The notes: a model not told the origin generated them from the letters alone. A stretch of DNA of 64,000 nt from Bacillus altitudinis 41KF2b (GCF_000691145.1 NZ_ASJC01000004.1:186001-250000); one strand, 5' to 3'; counted from the first letter of the stretch, positions 19,206-27,926 are shown. Made by a program: numbers and translations.

Positions 19206-20029
19206 TGCGGTTGTCCTCCTTCTGTCTGCTGTGCCAATCTTGAGATCATCGGTTTTCCATCCCATACAATCTCACTCTCTGATTCTCGATTTTTCATCGC
19301 TGGTTCTTCTAATAGGACAGCAAAATTCGCTGTCGGCAAATCACCGAGCCCATGCTTTTCACTCAGATCATCTAAATAGTTCTTCCTTGTTTCACCAAGA
19401 TCACTCGACTGATTGCCCCCACCATCAAAGAACGCATAGATCACACTGGCAGCTGGCACTCGTTTGGCTCGTGCATGCTGCGTAACACGCAGGAAAAAGT
19501 CCCAGTCCCAGTAGTGATGCATCGCTGGATCAAAATAGCCGATCTCATCATGTATGCGGCGTTTGTACATACTGCCAGAAGGAACATATGTAGAAAAAAC
19601 ACGCATGTCCTCAATGTCCGCTGTATAAGCAAACAAACGTCTTGATACTGGAAAACGAGTCGCACCTCGTTCTTCAAACGAAACAATTTCCGCATCCGAA
19701 AAGACAAAATCAGCGTCTTCCAGCGCCTTGCTCATACGTTCAATATGACAAGGTGTAAAATAATCATCGTCATCACTCAGCATAATGACGTCACCTGTCA
19801 GCTCCCGCACGCCAACATTTCTTGCGTTCACATGCTGGACATTCTCATCTAAATGAATCAAGCGGATTGGCAGCTCGGGATAGAGTTCCTGAATCACGTC
19901 CACTCGCTCTCCTGCATCATTTACGACCACAATTTCAAAAGGCTGTACGCTTTGTCTCGAGATGGATTCAAGCAGTTCACACAATGCGCTCAGCCGGTTA
20001 TGTGTCACAATTAGTAAAGAAATCTTCAT
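19202..20029 (-). CDS. ywdF: GT2-family glycosyltransferase YwdF
   Basis: 275 residues of the GT-A fold. SLLIVTHNR opens the protein, VVNDAGE is near 36, and the DXD-type metal site is [11 protein letters not shown] near 90. WDWDFFLRV near 168 lies in the acceptor region. The acceptor and donor are unknown. The ATG at 20029 has AAAGGAG 10 bases upstream. It is transcribed with ung as in B. subtilis. Confidence 0.83.
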   Translation of the reverse strand: MKISLLIVTHNRLSALCELLESISRQSVQPFEIVVVNDAGERVDVIQELYPELPIRLIHLDENVQHVNARNVGVRELTGDVIMLSDDDDYFTPCHIERMSKALEDADFVFSDAEIVSFEERGATRFPVSRRLFAYTADIEDMRVFSTYVPSGSMYKRRIHDEIGYFDPAMHHYWDWDFFLRVTQHARAKRVPAASVIYAFFDGGGNQSSDLGETRKNYLDDLSEKHGLGDLPTANFAVLLEEPAMKNRESESEIVWDGKPMISRLAQQTEGGQPQ

Positions 20030-20156
20030 ATCGGCCTAACTCCTTTAATAGATTCGTCTTTTTCATTAAAACATAAATCGGCTTTCTTCTCATGATATAA
20101 AAGGCGGTTTGATTGATCGAGAAAATGGGAATTTTTGATGAAAAGGAGTGATGACG

Positions 20157-20462
20157 ATGGAATTTTTCACAGTTGAGAATAGTAAAGAAGCCAAACAGAC
20201 GATCGAACAGATACAATCAGCAAAGGACGATGTGTTTGTGTTTGCGTATGACCCCGAACGCTCTGATACCGTTACTGAGTACACGGAAGCAAAGAGCATG
20301 ACAGCTGTCGATCAAGGGATTTTAGATCAAATCGCCAATATCATTCGCACCAGGGATGATGAACTGATGGCCAAAATCATGTCGACCGGCGCCGATCAAG
20401 AATTAGCCTTAACGCTTGTAGAGGAGCTGAAAAAAGGGAAATTGGTGATTTGTAAAAGATAA
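20157..20462 (+). CDS. YflT-domain (general stress 17M-like) protein
   Basis: 101 residues that fit the YflT / GSP17M domain: an N-terminal strand-helix (MEFFTVENSKEAKQTIEQIQ), VFVFAYDPERSD near 29, the glycine/aspartate helix near 55 and RTRDDELMAKI near 66, and a C-terminal LKKGKLVICKR. Proteins of this family are induced by general stress in Bacillus; their activity is unknown. Two upstream ATG codons are too close to AAGGAG, so ATG 20157 is chosen with 8-base spacing. The gene has its own terminator. Confidence 0.75.
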   Translation: MEFFTVENSKEAKQTIEQIQSAKDDVFVFAYDPERSDTVTEYTEAKSMTAVDQGILDQIANIIRTRDDELMAKIMSTGADQELALTLVEELKKGKLVICKR

Positions 20463-20470
20463 AGAATGAG

Positions 20471-20499
20471 GCGTTCCATGAAGAGTGGAACGCTTTTTT
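20471..20499 (+). terminator. Terminator of the YflT-domain gene
   Basis: GCGTTCCA and TGGAACGC form an 8-bp stem with loop TGAAGAG and six T residues. Confidence 0.85.
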
Positions 20500-20510
20500 A
20501 TGCCGTTTCA

Positions 20511-20539
20511 TTGTGATAAATGGAAAAGCTGATTATAAT
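20511..20539 (+). promoter_or_regulatory. Sigma-A promoter for pdxK
   Basis: TTGTGA (20511-20516) and a perfect TATAAT (20534-20539) are separated by 17 bases, and the gene starts about 50 bases downstream. Confidence 0.7.
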
Positions 20540-20588
20540 AAGGGATAGAACAGTAACTGTTACACATCACATTGGAGGTTCAGCAACT

Positions 20589-21398
20589 ATGTCTATGAAT
20601 AAAGCACTCACCATCGCAGGTTCGGATTCAAGCGGCGGTGCAGGTATCCAAGCAGATTTAAAAACGTTTCAAGAAAAAAACGTCTACGGGATGACAGCTT
20701 TAACCGTTGTCGTTGCAATGGATCCTCATAACAACTGGGATCATCAAGTGTTTCCAATCGATACATCAACCATCCGCGCACAGCTCTCGACGATCGTTGA
20801 AGGCATCGGTGTAGATGCGTTAAAAACAGGTATGCTGCCAACAGTTGACGTCATTGAACTCGCAGCTGAAACGATCAAAACATATAAGCTGAAAAATGTC
20901 GTCATTGATCCTGTTATGGTATGTAAAGGTGCGAACGAAGTCCTTTACCCAGAGCACGCTGAAGCATTGCGCGAAAAGCTCACACCACTGGCAACAGTTA
21001 TCACACCTAACCTTTTCGAAGCAGGTCAATTAAGCGGCATTGGCGAAATCAAAACGATGGAACAAATGGAAGAAGCCGCAAAACGCATCCATGAACTTGG
21101 TGCAAAATATGTGGTCATCACTGGCGGCGGTAAGCTAAGCCCAGATAAAGCAATTGACTTGCTTTATGATGGACAAACCTTCGAACGCCTTGAAACAGAC
21201 AAGATCGACACAGAGTACACACACGGCGCAGGCTGCACATTCTCAGCCGCAGTCACAGCTGAACTAGCCAACGGCTCAGACGTGAAAGAAGCCATTTATG
21301 CAGCAAAAGAATTCATCACAGCTGCCATTAAAGGCTCTTTCCAACTAAACGAATACATCGGACCAACGAAACATTCCGCATATCGTTTGGACAAATAA
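20589..21398 (+). CDS. pdxK: Pyridoxine/hydroxymethylpyrimidine kinase (PdxK, ThiD-like)
   Basis: 269 residues of the ribokinase-like fold. ALTIAGSDSSGGAGIQADLK at the N-terminus and DTEYTHGAGCTFSAA near 210 are the substrate and anion-hole signatures. The protein is close to B. subtilis YwdB/ThiD, shown to phosphorylate pyridoxine, pyridoxal and pyridoxamine, so vitamin B6 salvage is the best call; the hydroxymethylpyrimidine activity of ThiD is the alternative. The open frame extends to 20520, but TTGGAGG precedes the ATG at 20589 where homology begins. No thiamine genes adjoin it. Confidence 0.88.
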   Translation: MSMNKALTIAGSDSSGGAGIQADLKTFQEKNVYGMTALTVVVAMDPHNNWDHQVFPIDTSTIRAQLSTIVEGIGVDALKTGMLPTVDVIELAAETIKTYKLKNVVIDPVMVCKGANEVLYPEHAEALREKLTPLATVITPNLFEAGQLSGIGEIKTMEQMEEAAKRIHELGAKYVVITGGGKLSPDKAIDLLYDGQTFERLETDKIDTEYTHGAGCTFSAAVTAELANGSDVKEAIYAAKEFITAAIKGSFQLNEYIGPTKHSAYRLDK

Positions 21399-22013
21399 GG
21401 GGAAAATTTAAAGGATACAGAAGCATCGCAATAAACCATATGTATAAATAAGTTTCAAAGTAATTTATAAAACTTACAGAGCGTATTGATGTGTAAAATA
21501 GTCATTCCTTTAATATTGCACAATTCATCAACAGTTGAACTCCCTTTTTATATTTGTTGCATTCTATATGTAATAAGTCAATTTTGGGGGTTCAACTTAT
21601 ATCAGTATTACAAGCCTTCCGCTCAGTCATTATAAGAGTTCTTCCACTTAGATATTTTCTGAAATCTCCTATTTTTATAAAAACTCCGAATGTTCCATTT
21701 CCATTCATTTGATTTAATCAATCTTAATTCGTTTTGATACTATCTTTTCCAAAGATACCTTTCCACATCTTCCGTGGAACATAGAGTTCTCATAAAGTTG
21801 CAACACGACAATTTTTGGTACTCTTTAAGTCGAACTTTTCCTGATTTATCATCTCAAAAGAAATTTTTTATTTCGGTACAACAACATCGACGATTACTTC
21901 TCTATTACCTAAGTATTCTTTAAAGTTTATAGAAGCAGTTATTAATATTAGCCGAGAAATCATCATCACGACAAATATTCTTATTTCAACCCGCAAAATA
22001 AACATTTTAATAC
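21399..22013. other. AT-rich region between pdxK and the Rgg island, no supported gene
   Basis: About 600 bases, visibly more AT-rich than the flanking genes. Both strands were read. Short open stretches exist, for example 45 codons on the minus strand at 21868-22005 and about 60 codons on the plus strand near 21738-21926. None has a convincing ribosome binding site with a start. No terminal inverted repeats or transposase motif were recognised. It looks like degenerate acquired DNA. Confidence 0.5.
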
Positions 22014-22157
22014 TCAAATAAATATTAAACCAAGGTCAAGGAAAATAAGAAAAATAGTCGCCATTATGAATACATATGATGTTTTTCTATCTTCATTCCA
22101 AAAATAAAAAATTAAAATAAAAGATACTATTGTAGTGATTAAAGCCCAAATTATCAT
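22014..22157 (-). CDS. Small two-segment membrane peptide divergent from the Rgg-type regulator
   Basis: A 47-residue frame. ATG at 22155-22157 is preceded by GAGGAG with about 10-base spacing and ends at TGA 22014-22016. Residues 3-20 and 29-47 are strongly hydrophobic and are separated by a short polar turn, NEDRKTS, so a hairpin in the membrane is predicted. A minus-strand promoter fits upstream: TTGAAA at 22214-22219 and TTATAA at 22191-22196, 17 bases apart. The product is unknown. Its position, head to head with an Rgg-type gene and sharing overlapping -35 regions, suggests it is the regulator's target or partner. It is too short for most gene callers. Confidence 0.6.
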   Translation of the reverse strand: MIIWALITTIVSFILIFYFWNEDRKTSYVFIMATIFLIFLDLGLIFI

Positions 22158-22190
22158 TTAGTCAACTCTCCTCTATATTTGTAATGCTGT

Positions 22191-22253
22191 TTATAAATAA
22201 TTCTCTACGCTTTTTTCAATTTCCAGGATTTATTATATTATGGTGTGAACCAT
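22191..22253. promoter_or_regulatory. Overlapping divergent promoters and dyad between the small peptide and the Rgg-type gene
   Basis: On the plus strand TTTTCA (22213-22218) and TATTAT (22236-22241) are 17 bases apart. On the minus strand TTGAAA (22219-22214) and TTATAA (22196-22191) are 17 bases apart. The two -35 boxes overlap. Just downstream of the plus -10 lies the inverted repeat ATGGT-GTGA-ACCAT (22240-22253), where the regulator transcript should begin, a plausible operator. Confidence 0.5.
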
Positions 22254-22296
22254 TCATAACATTTTAGTCAAATAAGACTGAAAGGGGACATTAAAG

Positions 22297-23151
22297 TTGC
22301 TTAACAATATAGGACAGACTATGCGATCAATTAGAAAGAACAAAGGATATACTCAGCATTATGTTTCTAGTGGTTTACTATCACAAAGTGCTTATTCAAA
22401 GTTTGAACTACATCGAATCGACATACTTGCGTCATCTTTTATGGCTTTACTGGAAAAAGTAGACGTTTCTTTAGATGAGTTTCACTATATTATGAACGAT
22501 TTTCAATATACTCGAAGGCAAAAGTTTATTAACGATTTTTTTCGTACGACTTTCAATCATCCAAACAAATTAAGACAATTGATAACAGAATCTGAAAGGT
22601 TGCTATCAGATTCGGAGGACCAATTGGTCAGTGATATTCAATGTATTTGTACAGCTTTAATAGTGCTCCATGAAACGGGTAGTATTGAACAAGCACGCAA
22701 TCACGTAGATACTGTTTGGGAACGTCTTTCTAAGCATGAAAATTGGTACCTGATTGATATTAGACTGATAAACTCTATACTTTTTATATTTCCTATAGAA
22801 ACAGCTATACATATAGCAAAGAATGCATTGAAAAGACTTAATATATATAAGAATTTTCAAGATACTTATAAAATTGAAATTAATATTCGAGTTAATTTTT
22901 CGCTTCTTTTAATAAAATACAATAAATTTAAGTCGGCATTAGTTGTATTAGAAGAAGCAATCCCTCTCTGTAAAAGACATGGTGCATACAGGGAGATGGC
23001 AATCTGCTATGGTCGTAAAGGGATATGTCTAAAAAACTTAAACATGGATTCACCTGAAGAGTATACTGAAAAAGCTGTAACAGTCCTTAGTATACTAGAG
23101 GAAAAAAAACTAGAAGAAATGTTATATACGGAGTTCAAAAACTATTATTAA
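22297..23151 (+). CDS. Rgg/GadR/MutR-type (RRNPP-like) transcriptional regulator
   Basis: 284 residues, the normal Rgg length. Residues 5-60 form an XRE-type helix-turn-helix (IGQTMRSIRKNKGYTQ, then SQSAYSKFE). The rest is a series of TPR-like helices ending in LYTEFKNYY. Rgg proteins usually bind a short secreted and re-imported peptide and switch nearby promoters. The start is TTG at 22297, 10 bases after AAAGGGG. Base composition is clearly AT-richer than the flanking genes and the gene is absent from the B. subtilis order, so it was probably acquired. It is followed by a strong terminator. Confidence 0.8.
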   Translation: MLNNIGQTMRSIRKNKGYTQHYVSSGLLSQSAYSKFELHRIDILASSFMALLEKVDVSLDEFHYIMNDFQYTRRQKFINDFFRTTFNHPNKLRQLITESERLLSDSEDQLVSDIQCICTALIVLHETGSIEQARNHVDTVWERLSKHENWYLIDIRLINSILFIFPIETAIHIAKNALKRLNIYKNFQDTYKIEINIRVNFSLLLIKYNKFKSALVVLEEAIPLCKRHGAYREMAICYGRKGICLKNLNMDSPEEYTEKAVTVLSILEEKKLEEMLYTEFKNYY

Positions 23152-23256
23152 AGCCATAAAAATAAATTCCACAATTTAATAAGATACAAAATACAATAAT
23201 TGATCTCACTTTACTGGATTGAAAGTGGGTTCAAGAAATACATAAAAGAATTTCAA

Positions 23257-23293
23257 AAAATAATCCTAAGACAGACCTTAGGATTATTTTTAC
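23257..23293 (+). terminator. Terminator of the Rgg-type gene
   Basis: AAAATAATCCTAAG and CTTAGGATTATTTT form a 14-bp stem with loop ACAGAC. It is A/T-rich at the base, so it can work in both directions. Confidence 0.85.
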
Positions 23294-23480
23294 TATCTAC
23301 TCATATATTAAATAAAATTTGGATATCAGTTCTCTGTTTTGAGAAGAATGGTTATCCTTCCGCATTGTAATGTTTCTTGCACTTTTATAACTCATATACA
23401 TTAAATATTCTATCTATAAATTTCTATTTATCTTCATACATTAAGATTTAGAATAAAACTGACATAGATAATCTTTAAAT

Positions 23481-23509
23481 AAAAAAAGCATACCCGCTCC
23501 CAGGTACAC
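23481..23509 (-). terminator. Probable terminator of ywdA
   Basis: On the minus strand GTGTACC and GGGTATGC pair with one G-U, followed by seven T residues. Confidence 0.6.
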
Positions 23510-23530
23510 TCTTTCACCATAATTTTTCAC

Positions 23531-23785
23531 CTACTTTTGCTGATCAGATTCTTTCGCCATTTTTCGAATAAAGGCTTCAATGGATTCAACAAATAAGGCA
23601 TATTCTTTCATTTGTTTATACGTATCTGACAGCTTCTCTTTTAATTCTTCCTGCTCTAGAGAAGGTTCACCGAGAATAGATTGGACTTGAATTAGCAATT
23701 CTTTATATTCTTCACGTTTATCTTCAACATGATCTGCCATTGTCTCCAAGCGTTTTCTAGTCGTCGGCTGCTGTTTTGAATTCAA
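23531..23785 (-). CDS. ywdA: Conserved hypothetical protein YwdA
   Basis: 84 residues, highly charged and mostly helical, with likely coiled-coil segments (ADHVEDKREEYKELLIQVQS and later LKEKLSDTYKQMKEY). No signal peptide or known domain. The start is TTG at 23785, 8 bases after AAGGGG. The gene follows sacA in the same direction as in B. subtilis, from which the name is taken. A hairpin between sacA and ywdA suggests that much of its transcription is separate. Confidence 0.7.
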   Translation of the reverse strand: MNSKQQPTTRKRLETMADHVEDKREEYKELLIQVQSILGEPSLEQEELKEKLSDTYKQMKEYALFVESIEAFIRKMAKESDQQK

Positions 23786-23962
23786 GTAAACAACCCCTTT
23801 TTGTCCTACCGCATTTGGATAAACGTCAGCCTCAGCTGTATATATTTTAAAATGATACCATAATTGAACCTGTTATCATATATGTAAAACGTCATCAAAC
23901 CGCTTTAGGCCAACCTTGTATATACATGATATAGGCTTTAAGATACAGGCTGATCTCACTAG

Positions 23963-23987
23963 AAAAAGCAGATCAATGATCTGCTTC
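23963..23987 (-). terminator. Terminator embedded at the sacA stop codon
   Basis: GCAGATCA and TGATCTGC are palindromic. On the minus strand the second arm is followed by TTTTT. The sacA TGA lies inside the hairpin. Confidence 0.7.
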
Positions 23988-25430
23988 TTTTTGCAAATGC
24001 CACGTCTTCAATTTAAGCTTCGTTTCATTTCTACCACTGATGGAGATTGATTTATTTCCCGGGGAAGGAAAGTAACGTGCAGTAAATACTTCCCGGCCTC
24101 CGTTGACAAAAATCTCAATCGATGATGCATCAATAAAGATATGCAGATCCTGTAATTCCTCAATTTCTACTTCACGAACTTCCTTTGTTCGATCTTCAAA
24201 TCGATCTCGCTCTAACGTTAGTTTGCCTTCATCTTTATCATAAATGATACGAGCAGCAGCACGGATACAGCATTCAAATCCTTTTTGAGTTTCAATTTGA
24301 TCAATGAATACCTCTGCGCTCGTCAAATCTTCAACAGGAATGGAGTGAACAGATCGTTTAACGTGAAAAACATGCTCCTGCTCATTTGTCCGCATAGATC
24401 GAAGTTCACTTACCGGCTTTTGAATAAGACGTCCCTCATCATCTAAACGAAGCTCTCTCGGAATCGTCAAACAATGGATCCATTGATAAGAGATGGTTGG
24501 ATGATGCTCTTCCCCTTGATCTGGTACACCCATCCATCCCATTAAAATGCGTCTGCCCGATTCATCTTGGAAAGTCTGCTGTGCATAAAAGTCAAAGCCA
24601 CGATCCAGCTCCTCAAACGCTCCATGCGTATATTGGTAGGTACGATCATCCAATGTACCAACAAAATAACCAGATTGATGTGTATTGTTGTATTTGAATC
24701 CATCAGGCTTCAGCCCCTGTGGTGACACGATCAATACATCCTGACCGTCTAATTCAAATAGATCTGGACATTCCCACATGTATCCGAAATGATCTAATCC
24801 ATTCTTTCCACTGCCTGCAATAATGCCTTGAAACGTCCAATTGTCTAATGTATCAGATGTAAATAAGACAAGATGTCCTTTGAGATCTTCACTTTGTGCT
24901 CCAAGGACCATGTACCACTTTCCATTCCGCTTCCACACCTTCGGGTCACGAAAATGTGCAGTGAATCCCGCTGGCAAAGTCGCCACGACACCTTTTTTCT
25001 CAAAATGAACCCCATCCTCTGACACAGCTAAACATTGATATGTCTCACGATTCCCTTGCTCGTCACGGACATTTCCGGTATACATCACGTACATACGACC
25101 ATCGTCAATGACTGCACTGCCAGAATAACAGCCATTTTGATCAAACCAATCACTTGGCGTGAGAGCAGCCTCTTCATGCTGCCAATTCACTAGATCGGTT
25201 GATGTGTAGTGACCCCAAAATTTTGCCCCATGTCCTGTTTTAAATGGCTGCCATTGATAAAACACATGGTAGACTCCCTTCCACTGAATCAATCCATTCG
25301 GGTCATTTAAAAGACCGACTGGCGGCATTAAATGGAAGTTCTGACGGTACACATCTTTTTTCACCAAATGCTCATAGTTTCGAATACGATCTGTTACCTT
25401 TTGACGAAGTGCTGCGTCCGTTGTTGTCAT
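23973..25430 (-). CDS. sacA: Sucrose-6-phosphate hydrolase SacA (GH32)
   Basis: 485 residues. It hydrolyses the sucrose-6-phosphate delivered by SacP to glucose-6-phosphate and fructose. The nucleophile motif is LLNDPNG near residue 39, transition-state stabiliser FRDPKVW near 160 and the acid/base glutamate in WECPDLF near 215, all intact. A C-terminal beta-sandwich includes FIDASSIEIFVNGG. The frame is open to 25505, but AAGGAG lies just before the GTG-ATG pair at 25433/25430 and the upstream part overlaps sacP. It is co-transcribed with sacP, 20 bases downstream. Confidence 0.93.
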   Translation of the reverse strand: MTTTDAALRQKVTDRIRNYEHLVKKDVYRQNFHLMPPVGLLNDPNGLIQWKGVYHVFYQWQPFKTGHGAKFWGHYTSTDLVNWQHEEAALTPSDWFDQNGCYSGSAVIDDGRMYVMYTGNVRDEQGNRETYQCLAVSEDGVHFEKKGVVATLPAGFTAHFRDPKVWKRNGKWYMVLGAQSEDLKGHLVLFTSDTLDNWTFQGIIAGSGKNGLDHFGYMWECPDLFELDGQDVLIVSPQGLKPDGFKYNNTHQSGYFVGTLDDRTYQYTHGAFEELDRGFDFYAQQTFQDESGRRILMGWMGVPDQGEEHHPTISYQWIHCLTIPRELRLDDEGRLIQKPVSELRSMRTNEQEHVFHVKRSVHSIPVEDLTSAEVFIDQIETQKGFECCIRAAARIIYDKDEGKLTLERDRFEDRTKEVREVEIEELQDLHIFIDASSIEIFVNGGREVFTARYFPSPGNKSISISGRNETKLKLKTWHLQKEADH

Positions 25431-25449
25431 CACTGTGACCACTCCTTGA

Positions 25450-26838
25450 TTATTTTTCGACTTCTTTGATTTTAAAGATGATGGTAAGAATAAATGAAAC
25501 AGCAACAGCTATTAACATACCAATAACATAATTTACCACATTTTGTAAACCAAACGGAGCTGCAATTGCAATCATCGGAATCCCTGTTAAACCATAAGCG
25601 TTGGCGGCTACCTTCGTGAAGACGACAAACGCCCCGCCTAATGCACCTCCGATCATTGCAGCAATAAATGGCTTACGATAACGAAGATTCACACCGAATA
25701 TGACCGGCTCTGTAATACCTAAGAAAGCAGAAAATGCTGCTGGTAATGCAATTTCTTTCGTTTTTGCACGCTTTGCTAAGAAAAAGACCGCTAGCCCAGC
25801 TCCGCCTTGAGCGACGTTTGACATGGCCCAGATCGGCAGCAAATAATTCCGTCCAATATCATTTAGAAGTCCTGCCTCAATCGCATGGAAGCTGTGATGA
25901 ACACCTGTCAGTACAATTAAAGAATAAGCGCCTCCAAAAATAAGTCCGGCTAAGAATCCTGCATGGTCATAAACATAAGTGAGTGCATTTGAGATTCCTG
26001 TACCGAGCATTCTCCCTAGCGGTCCTACAGCAATAAACGTCACAAATCCAGTCACAATCACCGTCACAAACGGTGTCACAAGTAAATCAATACTGTTCGG
26101 CACAACTTTTCTTAAATTCTTTTCAATCACGCACATGATATACACAGTCAATAACACGGGAATGACCGTTCCTTGGTAACCAAGAAGCGCAATATCAAAG
26201 TTGAATAGATGCATATATTCTGGTTTTGCGTCTGTCAGTCCCCATGGATTCAGCAAGCTCGGGTGAATCATAATGCCCCCAATGACAGCTCCTAAATATG
26301 GATTTCCACCAAACTCTTTGGCTGCACTAACCCCAATTAAAATCGGTAAAATGATAAAGGCAGCACTTGAGAACATATCTAGCATTTGGAAGATGGCAGA
26401 GCTTGGATCAGCCCATTTGAAGGCTTTCATCATGCCTAATAGGCCCATTAATAAACCGCTTGCTACAATCGCTGGAATGATTGGTACAAAAATATTCGAT
26501 AGCGTCTTAGCAAAACGTGCAAGTGGATTCATTTTTTGCTTCACGGCTTCATCATGGCTGGCAGGTTTTTGATTCTCGTCGTCTGCCTCAAGACCCGCCT
26601 CACGAGCAAAAGGCTCATATACTTTGTTGACAGAACCTGTTCCAAATATGATCTGGAATTGACCCGAGCTTGAGAAGGCACCCTTCACACCCTCAAGTTC
26701 TTCAATGGCATCTTTGTCAATTAACGCCTCATCTTTCATCACCAATCGGAGTCGTGTGGCACAATGTGTTGCGCTAATGACATTTTCTTTGCCGCCTAAT
26801 AATGTTGTTAATTCTTTGGCTGTTTTTTGATAATCCAT
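25450..26838 (-). CDS. sacP: Sucrose-specific PTS enzyme IIBC SacP
   Basis: 462 residues. The EIIB domain occupies roughly residues 1-90, with the phosphorylated cysteine in SATHCATRLRL near residue 26. The membrane EIIC domain spans about 110-455, with the signature GITEPVIFGVNLRYRKP near 378. It transports sucrose and phosphorylates it to sucrose-6-phosphate; the EIIA function must come from another protein. The ATG at 26838 has GGGGGAG upstream. Expression is controlled by the antiterminator/terminator leader just upstream and by SacT. Confidence 0.93.
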   Translation of the reverse strand: MDYQKTAKELTTLLGGKENVISATHCATRLRLVMKDEALIDKDAIEELEGVKGAFSSSGQFQIIFGTGSVNKVYEPFAREAGLEADDENQKPASHDEAVKQKMNPLARFAKTLSNIFVPIIPAIVASGLLMGLLGMMKAFKWADPSSAIFQMLDMFSSAAFIILPILIGVSAAKEFGGNPYLGAVIGGIMIHPSLLNPWGLTDAKPEYMHLFNFDIALLGYQGTVIPVLLTVYIMCVIEKNLRKVVPNSIDLLVTPFVTVIVTGFVTFIAVGPLGRMLGTGISNALTYVYDHAGFLAGLIFGGAYSLIVLTGVHHSFHAIEAGLLNDIGRNYLLPIWAMSNVAQGGAGLAVFFLAKRAKTKEIALPAAFSAFLGITEPVIFGVNLRYRKPFIAAMIGGALGGAFVVFTKVAANAYGLTGIPMIAIAAPFGLQNVVNYVIGMLIAVAVSFILTIIFKIKEVEK

Positions 26839-26861
26839 GTTGTCTCCCCCTTTTTTAAAAC

Positions 26862-26929
26862 AAAAAAGACCTAAAATTCACCAACGATGAAAGGACATAC
26901 ACGTCCCCTCGTTACGCAAATTTTAGGTC
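26862..26929 (-). terminator. Conditional terminator in the sacP leader
   Basis: On the minus strand GACCTAAAATT (26929-26919) and AATTTTAGGTC (26878-26868) form an 11-bp stem followed by TTTTTT. The promoter-proximal arm overlaps the antiterminator site, the classical mutually exclusive arrangement. Confidence 0.88.
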
Positions 26930-26954
26930 TTGCCTGCCTGACAGTCACAATCCC
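26921..26954 (-). promoter_or_regulatory. Ribonucleic antiterminator (RAT) target of SacT
   Basis: The minus strand reads GGGATTGTGACTGTCAGGC followed by AGGCAAGACC, matching the BglG/SacT-type antiterminator target. Binding of SacT would stabilise this hairpin and block the terminator. Confidence 0.85.
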
Positions 26955-26981
26955 ACGATATTGGTTTTTGATTACGCTTTC

Positions 26982-27011
26982 ATCATAGTATAAGAGCGTG
27001 ACCTGCGTCAA
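26982..27011 (-). promoter_or_regulatory. Sigma-A promoter for sacPA
   Basis: TTGACG (27011-27006) and TATGAT (26987-26982) are separated by 18 bases, about 30 bases upstream of the antiterminator. Confidence 0.65.
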
Positions 27012-27063
27012 CCTATTTTTTCGAATCAAATGACCCATATACACTAATTAGAGTAGTGTGCAT

Positions 27064-27085
27064 AAAAAAAAGCCTGCGGACAGGC
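27064..27085 (-). terminator. Terminator of sacT
   Basis: GCCTG and CAGGC with loop TCCG, followed by eight T residues on the minus strand. Confidence 0.8.
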
Positions 27086-27092
27086 ACAACCT

Positions 27093-27926
27093 TTACACCA
27101 ATTCGGCATCCTGCAGACGCTGGACATGCAGCGTGATGTAGCCGATCTCCGATTCAGGGAGATGAAGTCCATATTCTTTTTTCAGCAAATCAGCCAGTCC
27201 AAGTGCACACCGGTAAGCCGAATCATACTTTGTTTGGATAAAAGTCAGCATGTCATCGTCCATGATTTGAAATGCTTCATTTGATTCCAACCTGCCTAAT
27301 GCATACCTCAAATGTGTCACAAGCCGCTGATATGAAATACTATCCTCATCAATCGAGCGCTCAAAAACGCTTTCGATATGCTCGATCATTTCTTTGATCA
27401 TCGTTGTGTATTTGACCGTCTTCTTCATGGACTCCGTATTCATTTTGGCCGTATGAATATGAAGTGCCACATACCCTGCCTCATCGTCCGGCAGGTCAAC
27501 CCCAAGCCGCTCCTTTACATAACGAATGGCATACTTTCCAATATCATATTCCTGCTTATATAAGACTTTGATTTCACCAAGCAATTTATTATATAGCACA
27601 ATGCCTTTTTGAACGCGTTCAATGGCAAAGGATAAATGATCTGTCAGTGAAATGTGGATATGATCACTGAGCGGCATCATGAGTTCACCCTCTGCATAAC
27701 TAATAATATGCTCTGCCACCTCAATATGCGCTTCTGGCAATGTCGCAAGAATTTGTTTAAACTTCTCATTTTCTTCACGCACAACAAAAATCTTCTCTAT
27801 TTTTTGAACGGGAACGACGTCATTTTTCCCCTTCTGAAAAGCAATTCCGGGCCCCATCACAATTTTCTCCTGATCACCCTCCTTTACAACCACTGCATTG
27901 TTATTCAATATTTTATATATCTTCAA
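27093..27926 (-). CDS. sacT: Transcriptional antiterminator SacT (BglG family)
   Basis: 277 residues. The N-terminal RNA-binding (CAT) domain spans about 1-55 ([18 protein letters not shown]), then PRD1 about 65-170 and PRD2 about 171-277. Candidate phosphorylation histidines are visible in HIHIS and HIHTAK of PRD1, and in [10 protein letters not shown] and LHVQRL of PRD2. It binds the leader RNA of sacPA and prevents termination when sucrose is being used. The start is TTG at 27926 with AGAGG 7 bases upstream. It lies directly upstream of sacP with its own terminator, as in B. subtilis. Confidence 0.92.
   Translation of the reverse strand: MKIYKILNNNAVVVKEGDQEKIVMGPGIAFQKGKNDVVPVQKIEKIFVVREENEKFKQILATLPEAHIEVAEHIISYAEGELMMPLSDHIHISLTDHLSFAIERVQKGIVLYNKLLGEIKVLYKQEYDIGKYAIRYVKERLGVDLPDDEAGYVALHIHTAKMNTESMKKTVKYTTMIKEMIEHIESVFERSIDEDSISYQRLVTHLRYALGRLESNEAFQIMDDDMLTFIQTKYDSAYRCALGLADLLKKEYGLHLPESEIGYITLHVQRLQDAELV

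Larger units (their letters stand above)
23152..23530. other. AT-rich spacer after the Rgg-type gene
   Basis: Contains the terminator of the regulator and, near the right end, the hairpin that ends ywdA. An open frame of about 56 codons from 23200 runs through the terminator and lacks a ribosome binding site, so it is not called. Nothing else is recognised. Confidence 0.5.

Noticed and set aside
21738..21926. Plus-strand open stretch of about 60 codons in the AT-rich island
   Set aside because: No suitable start with ribosome binding site and no recognisable transposase or other domain; probably chance or decayed sequence.
23200..23374. Open frame of about 56 codons after the Rgg-type gene
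   Set aside because: It begins at TTG without a ribosome binding site and reads through the strong terminator at 23257-23293.
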